The notes below the pieces were generated by a model. That model saw only the letters and a program-made list of their open reading frames with translations. It did not search any database and was not told where the DNA came from. A stretch of DNA of 64,000 nucleotides from Otis tarda (Eukaryota > Chordata > Aves > Otidiformes > Otididae): assembly GCA_026413225.1 (NCBI GenBank), contig CM048557.1, positions 58,022,987 to 58,086,986 on the forward strand. The letters run 5' to 3'. Position 1 is the first letter of the stretch, and each line of letters opens with the position of its first letter. The position numbers and the translations under genes are program-made. This document shows positions 1 through 11,260 of this stretch, piece after piece.

Positions 1-3000
1 CAAGTGGTAGGAAAGCTCTAGCAGAAGTTCACATCTTTCCAAAGTCAGACAAACTTTTTGATAAAAATCTGTGGAAAGCCCAGGGTTTTCTCTTTTGCTG
101 TTTTGGTTTTGTCCTTGTTTTCATAGTCTTTAAAATTACAGTTTTCACACTAGAAATGCTAACATACTAGAAATTGTTCTCTGGTACTTAGACAGGTACC
201 AAAATTTTACACAAAGTGCTGGGATATCCACTGTAAAGAATAACCTGATACAATGACCTGGTCAGAAAATCTGTTACAGAACTACTATTTTATATAACTT
301 AATGTCCTGCCTAAGGGCATCTGTCCATTAATCCTTTAATAAATCAAGCCACCTCAAATTTTCAGTCATGCAGTTGGTAAAGATAAGTTACTGCAGTCAC
401 CAGAAGAAATGAAGAAATGTAAACCAAGCAAATCTGTTCTTCAGCCTGGTCAAATTGAGGCGAGTTTGACTGAGGGGGAAAAAAAAAAAAAAAAAAGCTT
501 TAATGAAATGGAAAAATTATTAAGAGATGCTTTATATAGTAGTTTGAGAACAATGGAAGGTTTGGATTGGTTTCTTTTTGTGGTGGCTAACAAGGGTTGC
601 AGATTACATTTAAGAGGTTTCAGAGCAGTAACTGCCAACCAGCAGCAACAGTGTCTGCAAGCAGCAACGCAGGTCGATTGCATTTATCGCAGGTGACAGC
701 TATTAAGTAACTTGCTGGGCTTTAATATTAAATTCAACACATGATTAACTCCTCTCCAACAGTAAATTTTTGCATACTAGCTAAACCACAATACTGTGTC
801 TGTTTATCATTAATACTGATAAACCGTTCCTGTTTCCACGGCATGGAGAAACCCCAGGGAGGCTGACAGGTGGGGCTGCCAGGCTCACTGGAGGCTACAA
901 GCACGGCTGGTGGTGGAGCCTGCTAGAGACCTTCAGGTTCAGGAGCCTTCACATGCAAAATGTTGAATGTTGACCCTTTCAAATCTTGAGGCCAAGCACT
1001 CTTCAGGGAAACACATTTAATCTCGGACTAAGTGATCCCAGTGACTGCAGTTTATAACATGCTGACACAAAGATGTGACTCACTTTTCCCCCCTGTTCAT
1101 GCCTTGCAGTTAGCTGAAGGAATGCTAGTAAGACAAGATAGAGGGCTTACAGTTGAAAAACCTGGACAACCCTGTAAGGCTGCTGTGACAAGTGCCAGTA
1201 GGTTCTGCACAAACCAGACATTGCCCATCTGCACGTCCCAAAGGCAACAGAGAATCTGAAACAGGGCTACCACACAGTGCTGAACCAGGAGCCGTAAAGG
1301 ACTATCAGACATGCGGCTGCCATGCAATAAAGACCACCTTCATTTCCCACACACTGCACTTCGAGAAGTAAACAGACACCTACTCTCTGCTCTCGAGACT
1401 GCTAGAGTTTCACACTACGAGGCATCTGAACAGAGATTTTCATCATGCTGCTCTTTCCTGAATTGTTTCCATTTAGCTTATCCACATGCACTGCTTCTAG
1501 TTGTCCAGACTGAGCCATTGTGCTGCCATTCGGAGGGTGGGGATACTGGTGTAAATGTACAACAGTGCAGAAGCCTGATTTTTCCGCCTCCAAGGTCAGC
1601 ACACTGCAAAAGCAGTGCAGGCACTTCAGGACAGTGGGTAGATGTAGTTAATAATTCTGCCCAGCCAGCTCCACAGTCTCTACACCATAACCTCAGAGCA
1701 GCTGAAATCTGCACCACAATGGTGAAAGACCGCACTTCCCACTTGTACAACAGTGTTGGTGAAAGAACAGCAGTCAAGAGAGAACAAATGCTGCAAGCAC
1801 ATTTTCAGAAGCATTCACAATTCTGAAACAACTCATTTACTGAGTTAACATTTCACTGAGATCACTCCACTGTGGTGTGGTGTGTAAGCACCAGTCACCT
1901 TTCTAGAGGCATGCCTTACTCTGAAACACTACTGACAAATTACTCTGACTACACATTGTTTTCCTTTGTACTCCCCTCTGGAGATCCAGGAGCACTCACC
2001 ACAGCCCTACAGTGATGCTCGGTTAGAACTGGAGTAATTGTTCCTGGAGAAGCCATCAGTCGCTAGGTCCTGGTGTTCCAAATATCTTGTTCTGAACCCT
2101 CACTCATGCTCTGTTCCCACTAACAATGTTCCTGAGATTACCCAGGAGAGACGCAGTTAGACCTCATTGATGGCACCAGACACAATTTCTCACTGATGTG
2201 ACACCACATACTTAGCACTTGCACATTTTGGTATACATGGGATTTGGATGTGGCCAAGAGCAGGAGCTGTTCCCAAACGCAGAGGTGGTGGAGGTTTACA
2301 GGAGCAGCAGCCCTGCCCACATCCACAAGAAGCTAGCAGTAATAAGAGAAGAAATTCAATTTCTTCATCTTCCTTTATTTTGACCACAAGTGCTGCATAC
2401 AGATATAGTCAAAGTGGAGACACTACTCAGTATAAGACTCTTAGAAGGCCTGTTAAAGAGAAGGGGTTGGGGGGGAAATCTCTGTGATGCTGCTGTCCTG
2501 GACTATGTTCTATCAACTGTGAGTCCCTGCCAGAACAAATAAGAGACAGCAGGCACAGGATCTTAGCTGTACTACCCTGTGCCCTATGCTGGAGCTGGTA
2601 TTTCTAAATAAAAAAAAAAAAAATAAAAAAATAAAGAAAACAAGAGAAGTCAGTTTGCTGACCTGATAGTGTTTTGCCTTTTAGCAGCTCAGCTCATGAG
2701 TGTGCTCATAAAACAGCACAGCACATTTGAGTTGTATTTAATTCAAACCATGTGCAAGTCGGGACACAGGTAGGACACGCACAGAGGAGAGACCATGCAT
2801 GACAAGAGCCTCTGGCTTTGCAGTCTCCTACCCCCTCCAGTATGCAAACTGGTAAGAAACATTTTTTGCCCAACTAATTACACTGAAGTTTTATTTACCT
2901 GCTGTGCAAGGACAAGGGTCTTAATCTTGTACTTGCCACCCACAGGCTCCTAAATTGCTTTGTACTGGCTAGTCCAAGAAAGCTGGGGTACCCAGAAGCA

Positions 3001-6000
3001 TCCCCTAGAGACAAAGCACCACAGCAGTTCCACATCGCTGGTGTCCATGGCAATGGATGGTGGCAGCACAACACTACGCCAGCTGCTATGACCTGTTTGT
3101 TTACACTTGCTTATGAGCTGATTGAGAGTAAAGGGATGTAGGGATGCTAGGAAGAGGGCTTCCAGTTCCCTCTGAAACAAAAACTTGCAACATGAAGTAA
3201 GCTGAAGCCTTCAGTTGCACTTAATACATTTTCAGCAGAAGACTAAAAGCGCCTAAACCAGCGACTTCCCACTCATGCGATTTACTTTATAGCTGATCCC
3301 CACAGGGAACTGGCACAAGCACTGAGAAAGAAGCTCTTCGGGATGTGCTCATCATAGAACAGGCACATCAGTGGCAGCACTGTGCCCACGTACCGCAGCA
3401 CAAAGGGGAAACAGACTCATAGTTTCTTCGCCAGAAGCATAGGTAATCCAGAGCTTTGATTTAAGCTATGGAGATATGCATCTTGCACATTTCATTAGGT
3501 ACAATTCGTAAGAACTTTCATAAATGTGAGGTTTCGATAGGCAACAGGAGAGTCAGCTGTAAGAAATAGCAGACTAACCTCTAAATAAGTGAGCAGAGCT
3601 GGAAGCTGTTATAGTCAAATCTGCTAAATGCTAAAATAAAATGGATTTGGGCTTTTTTTTTTGTTTTGTTCTATACCCTCCCCTCCATAGGCTAACATCT
3701 CAGCCTTTCTACAGGATAAAGCACATGTAAAACACTCGCACCATCTTTACTCCAAAATAACTTGCCAAAGAACCAATTATATAATTATTATTCTTGGATG
3801 TTAGATCATGTTCACGTGCTCCTAGCCTACCGTGAGCAACACTGATTCATCCTCAGCAGCAAACAAGGGCTTCCCTAAGGGTCCTGTGAGGCAAGACATT
3901 TTCTGACCAACCTACAGCAATTTCATAAAGTTAGATCCAACCCACAGCACAAACAAGATCTCATTCTTTCCATGCCACAATATATTGCTCACTGCTTGCA
4001 TTTGGAAAACTGTTTGCAGGTGAAATGATCATTCATTGTGTGCTTATGGTGTTACCAGCATCTGAGCAATGATTTTTTTACCTTCTCTCAAGACCAAAAA
4101 AAAACCCAACACTTTTGACTATGTAAGACCATAGTTCTCCAAGCGTTTTAATCCAGCAGACCTGTACTGCCACTAGAAAGAAGTAGAAATCCTACTTCTA
4201 CTAGAAGTAGATATCCCCTCTATGTTTTACTCAGTCACATGCTCTCTCTCTAACAGCATTCATATAACTATGCAGCAAGCCTAAGGAGATCCAGACAAAA
4301 AAAGACTTTCTCAGGTTAGTTTTTAGCCCAGTCCTTGCCACAGTGTTACACAAATCTCAGTCCTGACCCAAGACAGTAACAGACTTTTCATAAACAAGAG
4401 GGTGAGAGAACAGCAATGAAAATTCAATTTCATAAACTGAAAAGCGTGAATAACGTGTTCAGGGCTGAAATGCCAGCTTGGCAAGAGGTCTCCACTGTAA
4501 CTTAGAAGCAGTTGGCACCAAGCCAAGCTACATTTTAATACCTGGAGTCTAAGAGAAAGATACTACAAAGAGATAAGAGAGAGTATCATCTCTTCGTTGA
4601 TCTACGTCCTAGTATAATTATAGCTGTTAGGAATCACATCTCTAGCAAGTTCATCTAGTGTAAGGGTGTCCTGCCATAAGCTAGCTTCTAGAAAGCCCAG
4701 TTGATATACACAGCTCATAGCTCTGCTGCTCGACTAAAACAGGTTGCCCAGAGAAGTTGTGGATGCCCCATCCCTGGAAGTGTTCAAGGTCAGGCCGGAT
4801 GGGGCTTTGAGCAACCTGAGCTAGTGAAAGGTGTCCCTGCCCATGGTAGGGGAATTGGACTCACGGAGTTCTCATCTAGACATATTGTCACCGACTACAA
4901 AAGTCCTACAGACACCCGGGCTACTAACTCTGAAGCCAGGATATACAACTTGGTGACAGACCATTATTATCTCTCAGTTGCTCTACAGAAACATACTGGG
5001 GCAGCAGCTCAAGGAAACACCACTTACGTAGAAAGAAACTGCCTTGTGTGTTTGTCAGTTTGCCTGTATTTTTTTCCTAATGGATAATTTCAATTTGCAT
5101 TTAAATGCAAGTAGCCATGCTTGAGAGACACCAACATTTCAAAAAGCTGCAGCCTAACCAGAAAACAATCAAGTTCCAGTGCTTAGCAACTAAATCATTA
5201 ACCTATTGGGAGAAAAATACTTCCTTTACCAGCATGGAATGCTGTCCCCAAGGCATTGTTATATACAAAAACATAAAATACGTGGATATTTATAGATATT
5301 TATTTATATGTATGCAAGATTCTTACAGTGCACTTCACCTCAATAGACACTAGCCACTTCGATAAGTAGAGACTCTAAATAACAGGGATCCACTGAGCCT
5401 CAGGCTTTGAATAACACGGTGATGATCATCATACAAATACCATATGGGATATCATGATAGTTTCAATGGCTTTTGGTCACATCTTGGTATTCATGATGCT
5501 AGTCTCATGATCCATTCTGCCTTGTCAGACACATCTTGCCCACATCTTCCACATCTCCCTTTCCATGTTGTATTTCCCTGTGCCCTTCCTTTTGTTCCCA
5601 CAGCGGGACAGGGGGAGCTGCATGACAGACCTTGATTCCAAATGCTCATTCTGAACCCAAAGAGAGCGGGGGCAAAACCTCCACAAATATGCAGTTGAAA
5701 GAGAGCTTGCTGTGGCAGGGGTAAGGCAGTCCAGCGACTCCAGCACCTCCTTACAATCCAACTTCATCGCAGTTTGCAATCCCCACTCTGTAGAGCAAGA
5801 CTGGGAAAGCAAGAGATGAGTGAGGCGAGAGACCCACCAGACACACTCCATCTGCAGCTGACCACAACACAGTCCCCTTGACTAAAAGGATGAGTAGCAT
5901 GACTCCAAGAAGCATAATTTTATATAACGACATAATTTGACTCTCTATCATGATTACATAGTAAAACTATTATTATTATTTTCCTGGATATAATTGAAAC

Positions 6001-6941
6001 CTGGACCAGGATATTCCATCACCACAACTATACCTGTAATATTTCTGTAATTTAGATTAATCCTGGATTAATCTATTAGATTGTGGAGGAGTTAAGAAAC
6101 TACACCTAACTATCACAGCAGCTCAGTCACAAGTCCCAGTGCCTTCCTTTATAAAAGATATTTAAAAACTTTATCGTGCACATTAGAGAGAAGGAAAAAG
6201 AAACCAAACAACACAAATAAAAACGAGGAAAAAATCTTCTTCACTAATAAGATGTTATTAAAGGTATTTTCTGGAGATACGCAACAGTATTCTGCAACAA
6301 CTCTGAATTATTAGTTCTTCTCAGAAACTATCTTCGAAAAAGCCCAAACCTCTAAACAAAAAAAAAAAAAAACAAAAAAACAAACGCTCCTCACCCCGCA
6401 TACTCGCGTAGGCAGTTCAACGCTGCCCGCACAACACGAAAATACGGGAGCGCACCTTGTCCCTGAGAAGCGGCGGGGACTTTCTGCCGTCCTCGGGCAA
6501 ACACTCGCCACATCCTGATTTATTTTATGGCGCTACCAAGACACTGGGAACACCCGGCAGCAGGAGGCTCCCAGCTCCCCGCCCCGGGAGCGCGGCCGCC
6601 CATCGCGGGACCTCCCGCCGGCCCGGGGCCGCCGTCGCCGGAGCAGCCCCCGCCGCAGGTGCGGTTGGTCGCCCGGCAATGTCACTCCGCCAGCGGCAGC
6701 TCCGCCGCTCGTGTAACCCTGCTCGGTGCCGCCGGGCTCCGTTCAGCCTCCACCGAGAGCGTTTGGGAGAGCGCTCCCCGCTCCCCACCCCGGGGAAAGC
6801 ACCCCTCCAAGCCCACCGGGCTGCAGCCTCCGCTCCCCGCAGCCCGGCCAGTGCCCCCAGCCACTCCCACCGCGGACACCGGCGGACCCGCCCGGGGGTG
6901 CCTGGCCCGACCGCGGCCACTCCCGATCTCCCTCGACGTAC
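1..6941 (-). other. DEGS2: DEGS2 intron 1 (partial)
   Basis: This is the stretch downstream of the DEGS2 exon 1 splice donor, read on the minus strand. I searched it for the histidine-box and C-terminal desaturase segments expected in exons 2 and 3 and found none, so the rest of the gene probably lies beyond the left edge. The open frames here are short, unrelated to any family I recognise and interrupted by A/T homopolymers. It holds one CR1 3' fragment, A-rich tracts near 479-496 and 2608-2637, and a small perfect stem (8-bp arms, 5-nt loop) at 4179-4199. Calling it intron is inference from the donor at 6941 and the known three-exon structure of the family. Confidence 0.8.
4737..4866 (+). 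mobile_element. CR1 LINE 3' fragment
   Basis: The sequence has the conserved CR1 tail region: a segment reading 'aggttgcccagag', then 'tgccccatccctgg', then 'ggctttgagcaacctg', then 'gtgtccctgcccatgg', in the expected order. It stops before the usual ATTCTRTG terminal repeats, so it is truncated at both ends. It lies inside DEGS2 intron 1, antisense to the host gene. Confidence 0.9.
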
Positions 6942-7023
6942 CCAGGATCTCCCTCCTACGCTGCGTGTGGGGCTGCTCCGTGTACACCCACTCGAAGTCC
7001 CGCCGGGTCACCCGGTTCCCCAT
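6942..7023 (-). CDS. DEGS2: DEGS2 exon 1, sphingolipid delta(4)-desaturase/C4-monooxygenase (partial gene)
   Basis: DEGS2 is an ER-membrane enzyme that introduces the delta-4 double bond or the C4 hydroxyl into dihydroceramide, giving ceramide or phytoceramide. On the minus strand the ATG at 7023 opens 27 codons with the N-terminal block [19 protein letters not shown], the hallmark start of the DES family. The next base (6942) is the first base of a split codon, followed by a GTACGT donor at 6941-6936; family members break an alanine codon at this point. The start context has G at -3 and G at +4. The residues MGN and HTQRR favour DEGS2 over DEGS1, and linkage to YY1 and SLC25A29 agrees. Gly2 in an MGNRVTRR context suggests N-myristoylation, as known for DEGS1. 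The catalytic histidine boxes are on exons outside the window. Confidence 0.93.
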
Positions 7024-7057
7024 AGCTCCCGCTCCGCTCCACGCCGCTCCGCGCTGC

Positions 7058-7065
7058 CCTTATAG
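7058..7065 (-). promoter_or_regulatory. DEGS2: TATA-like box upstream of DEGS2
   Basis: Minus-strand CTATAAGG inside otherwise GC-rich DNA, 35 bases above the A of the DEGS2 ATG. If it acts as a TATA box, initiation about 30 bases downstream would leave a 5' leader of only about 5-15 bases. It could also be a chance match, with initiation upstream in the CpG island. Confidence 0.5.
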
Positions 7066-7270
7066 CCCGCGCCCGGCGGAGAGGCGGCTCCGCCCGCCTC
7101 CCGCTCCCGCCTCCGCCTCTCCCCTGCGGGGGGAGCGCGGAGAGGCTGCGCTGCCGCGCTCGGGTGTGCGGGGCTGCAGAGCCCCTCGGGGTGTTCGAAG
7201 AGGGGCCAGGGGGGCCTCAGGGCTGGCTCTGGGGGCAAGAGGCGAGTGGCCAGGGTTCCCCTGGCCGCGG

Positions 7271-10200
7271 GGGCCTCTCAGGCCACCGGGCGAGGTGCAT
7301 AGGGCGTGCGGTGTTTGCAGGGCAGCAGGATCACCGCCACCACCGTGGGCCCCTCAGGACAGCCATCCCCTCCTGGGATGGAGGACCAGCAGCACTGCAG
7401 TCTTCTAGACAAGGCTTTTGGAAAGCAAGGTGGTCCAACTGCCATAAATCCAGGGCTACAGCCCTGAGCAGAACGCAACTTCAGGCAAAGCCCAGCTGTG
7501 TGAGCTCCTTCCAGGGGTGAAAGGTCTGGGACGGCACAAAGATGACCCACGCCTGACACACGTTTCCTGGGCGCTCCGACAAATCCTGTGTGAGCTGTCC
7601 CAGTAGCATCCAGCTCTCGGCTGGGTTATGCTTCGCTCCTGAGAGTCTGTGGCTCATTTCCCAGGTCCGGTACCATCTCCGCTGAAGTAGCAGGAAGTCA
7701 CACTGCTCCCTTGGTAATGAAACCAGGCAAAGGACTTGCTAAACTTAGAACTAAGGTAACTTTGCTAACCCCTCTAGCCTCTCTGATTCACAAGGAGAGG
7801 ACTTGCATGTGTTACACGGTGACGTTTCTCCACACACACAACCCAGAATTAAAGTGCTGCTCTTGTTCCCACTATGCTCTTTTGCAAGCCTATACCTGAC
7901 CCGCTGTCCGTTGTCAGCATTCACTATCCCTGCCGTTCCTCCTTCCACTGACAATGTCCCATTTGAATCAGCTCTGCCCTGAGAGGACAATTTGGTTTCA
8001 TTCTGCTTCAGTATGAATGTCTCTAGCTCCCTCTGTACTCTCTTATCCTTAAAAACGTCCATGGCAGTGGGAAGTTAAAAGGAGCAAAAAAGCAGCCTTA
8101 CAAATGTTAAGTTTAAATATTTTTCAGCAATAACTTTTGCCTGCTAACATTGGCAATACTGTCACTTCTCACTTCTCTTCAGTTTAACTATTTAAGACTG
8201 TTTGGTAGCACAATTGCATGAAATGACACAGGTTAGAAAAAAAGAGAAATGACAACAAACAACAGCAAAACAACTGACAAACCCAAAAACCTGCCACCTG
8301 ACTGCTAGAAAGTTTTAGGAGGCTTTTTTTTATTATTATTTTTTTTTCCCTCTGAAGTGGTCTAAATTTAAATCCTTGAATGGTTAAAGGTCAAAAGCAG
8401 GTTGAGTGGAAGGAGTATGGCACAGCCTCTGCATGTTTGGCACAGCTTTGCCGAGGGCAGGAGCAGGAGTTTAACCACTTTGCTTTTACAGGTCGGCTCT
8501 CTGTAAGTACAATGGTTTCTTCATCATTGCTCCAACACAACATTGGTGTTCTCCCGTAAAGTTGCAGGGCCCAACCCAGTTAATGGAATGTTAATCCAAG
8601 TTAAGGTTATTACACGTTCCTATGAGGAATTATTTTTTTCACAGAGCAGATGCACCAGTATCTCAGCCTAAACCTTTAACTGGCTTAAGCGTTTTGGCTT
8701 GTTGACAGTACTGGTGGAGAGGCCAAAGATGACATGAACATGATGACACCCTTCTGTCACTTCCTGCTCAGGAGTGCTCAATATGACTAAAAAAGCAAAT
8801 TAGTAGGACAGTACATGCAGCTGCAAAGAAAACAAATATGACATCATCCCCAAAAGTCTCTCCAATAGGCTACTGCTGTTGCACATGCTAAGTTACGCAC
8901 GGAGAGTTAAGTATCTCCTTTGCAGGCAACAGCGTTGTCTTCCAGTAGCTTATTACTATAGGCTCAGCCCGACCACATGAGAAGAACAAAAAGCTTTTCT
9001 GTCTCCAGTGAGCTGGCATCTCTCTTTGAGGATAGAGTTTCACCCTTTATATTTCTATAATAAACCAAACAAATTATACTAATTTAAGAGTAATTGTGGA
9101 TGCCAGAGAAACAAGAAATGCCAGCTTCAGACCGTCTTCTAGAATTGGCAGAAGTATTATCCAGTTCTGACCGTTTGGCACCCTTACTTTTATAACACTC
9201 TGGTAAAGTGCAACCAGGCTTACAATCACTCAGAAATGAAAAGGAGGGGGGATTTTAATGCCACCTGGCAATAATAGCTCTTTTAGTGAATACTATAATG
9301 ACTGAGAAGTCTATAGATTCACATACTCATGACACTTTATGGCAATTTAAATATGCATCATATGGTCAGGTTCTTCTAGCTGTAGCCTTCCCTTCTTCAG
9401 CAATTTCCTATACTTGTTCAAGGTTTCCAGCTATTGAGAAGCCTAGCTGAGAGAAATTCCCAACACGCTTAACAGGAGGGACACAGATTGTTTTAAATAC
9501 ACATGACATTCACCTGCAGCATCCCAGCTGGTAATTTCCAGGGTCAAAAAACCCAAAAATCCTTTGCTCCACTGAGGACATGACCCTATGCAGCTTTGAA
9601 ACAAGACATTACTTGTCCTCTCCCACACAGCCAGGCAGAAACTCACACTTCCCCATCTAAAGGTACCTTTTCACTGGCTGGCTTCCCAGCAGGAATGTAT
9701 TTCTGCTATGCAACCCAGCTACTTCCTTCCTCTGCTTATTAAATGAGCAGGTGACAAAGTGAATGCAATAGGAACACCTGCACGTATTTCACAGTGGCTA
9801 CTGCCAGCCTGAAGAGCAGGCTTGGTGTCTGAGGTATCTTAATTCTGCCCTGGTGTGCAGGCCTTCCCTCCTCTTCTTCTGGTTTCCAGAGACTAGGTTT
9901 TGTTAAAGTTGATGTTCTGGAAGTGAAATAAAGCTGTCTGGCAATTTTATATTTAAATGAGGTGTTTTCTCCCCTGAGTGAAGAGCTCCGAGTCCCATGA
10001 CAGACTTGTGTTTTCAGTCCTGGAGCTACCCAGTTTCTTCTCTGCCTGTATAAACTCGGCTTTCCTTCATAGCTGTTTTGATTACCTGAAGAAAACACAG
10101 CTGTATATTAGCTTGTTTAGAAAACATTTTGCAGTCGTTTTGAATTGGGTGTCACGCTCTGCCTTGATGTCGCTAGTGACAAGGTTTCCAGCGCGGTGTA

Positions 10201-10589
10201 CTTAACTGAGCAAAGCCACGTTCTCACAGGCAGGGCAGTCTGTAAACGAGCCATAGCATCAGCACCCCCCCCCCCGGGGGTTAGCTCAGGGGCAATCATT
10301 TGCCAATAAGCCCTGTTTTCTGCTTTCCCCTCTTACCTGTGCTGCCCTGGTTCACTCTGGCTCGCTCTGGCCGCTGGGTTAACCCTGTGCCAGCCCTGAG
10401 AGCTGAACTGACCCAGCAAAGGTGCTGAGAAGCTGGTGCGACAGAATCTTAACAGAGAAATACATTTTCCCTTTTGCCAGTGGTAAGTTGTTAGATACAT
10501 CTGGTCATATTACGCACAACTCACCCTTTACACGTGCTTTCACGTTAGATAGCAAAACTGCTGCGTTTGCCTAGCACTTAGCAAATCCT
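7271..10589. other. Intergenic, no gene seen
   Basis: Between DEGS2 and the unassigned CpG island. Open frames are short, and no protein family, tRNA or structured RNA was recognised. It contains a T-rich tract near 8322-8349 and a C11/G5 run at 10265-10280. Confidence 0.6.
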
Positions 10590-11260
10590 GCTCCGTCTAG
10601 GCTGCTTCAGTCTCTCTGCTCAGGAGCTCCCAAAATGAGCCGCGAGGTTCAAATAAGTACAAAGCTCCCTGCGAGAATGGCTCCCTTCCGCCCAGGTCCT
10701 TCACTCCAGCTGGCTGCCAGGTGTCCCCGCACAGCCCGCAGCCGGCCGCGCTGCAGTTCCAAGCGGGGCCAACACCCGGACCACGGGCGGTGTGCAGCGC
10801 TGGGGCGGCACCGCCACCATCCGGTACCTGCACTCCTCGCCTGCCGAAAGGCTCCGAAACCGGCACAGCTCCCTTCCGCCGGGAGCTGCCTTTCCCGGCT
10901 ACCGGGAGGCGCGGAGCCGGCAGCGCCCGCGCTCCCACGCAGGCCGCCCCCTGCTGGCGCCACCCCGACACCGCAGCGCCCCGCGGGCCCAGCCGGGGCA
11001 GGAGCCCCCCCGCCGCCACTGCCGCCCCTCGGGGCCCGGGCCGCCCTCTCCTCCCGCGCAGCTCGCCGAAGGAGACTTTCGGCGCTTGACCGTCGGCGCA
11101 GCAGGGCCCCGCGCCCGCTCACAGGTGTAGCGGGGGCCGTGAAGCAAAACCGTGCGGCGGCTGGGGCGGGTTCCGGCGGGAGCAGCCGCTCTGTGGGTCC
11201 GGTAGAAATGACCGGAGCTCCGGTCTCGTCTGGAAAAGACCGCGACTGGTAACTCTGAGC
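10590..11260. promoter_or_regulatory. Unassigned CpG island between DEGS2 and YY1
   Basis: About 0.67 kb of dense CpG and GC sequence, separated from the DEGS2 island by 3.3 kb and from the YY1 island by 7.4 kb of ordinary AT-rich DNA. Islands of this kind in birds usually mark transcription starts. Open frames of 112-205 codons run on both strands but are rich in Pro, Arg, Ala and Gly and look like composition artefacts. A possible plus-strand donor (CTG|GTAACT) is at about 11249-11254. It may be the first exon of a lncRNA, an alternative distal promoter or an enhancer/insulator; I cannot choose. It contains the CTCF-type motif listed separately. Confidence 0.65.
10942..10962 (-). promoter_or_regulatory. 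CTCF-type motif
   Basis: The minus strand reads GGCGCCAGCAGGGGGCGGCC, matching the CTCF core CCASYAGRKGGCRS at nearly every informative position. It sits within the unassigned CpG island. A single strong motif does not prove occupancy. Confidence 0.65.

Larger units (their letters stand above)
6540..7270 (-). promoter_or_regulatory. DEGS2: DEGS2 CpG-island promoter
   Basis: Base composition changes abruptly to GC- and CpG-rich over about 0.7 kb, covering the first exon, the start of intron 1 and the upstream flank. Several GC-box-like stretches occur at 7080-7145. Boundaries were judged by eye. The long overlapping open frames on both strands are a by-product of few stop codons in GC-rich DNA. 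Confidence 0.8.

Noticed and set aside
1311..1826. 171-codon plus-strand open frame
   Set aside because: No recognised family, no coding-like conservation that I can see, and it lies within DEGS2 intron 1.
6527..7408. 293-codon plus-strand open frame over the DEGS2 promoter
   Set aside because: It overlaps DEGS2 exon 1 in antisense and is Pro/Arg/Ala-rich without a domain.
10635..11252. 205-codon plus-strand open frame in the orphan CpG island
   Set aside because: Several frames on both strands stay open here, which points to base composition; kept only as an island of unknown role.
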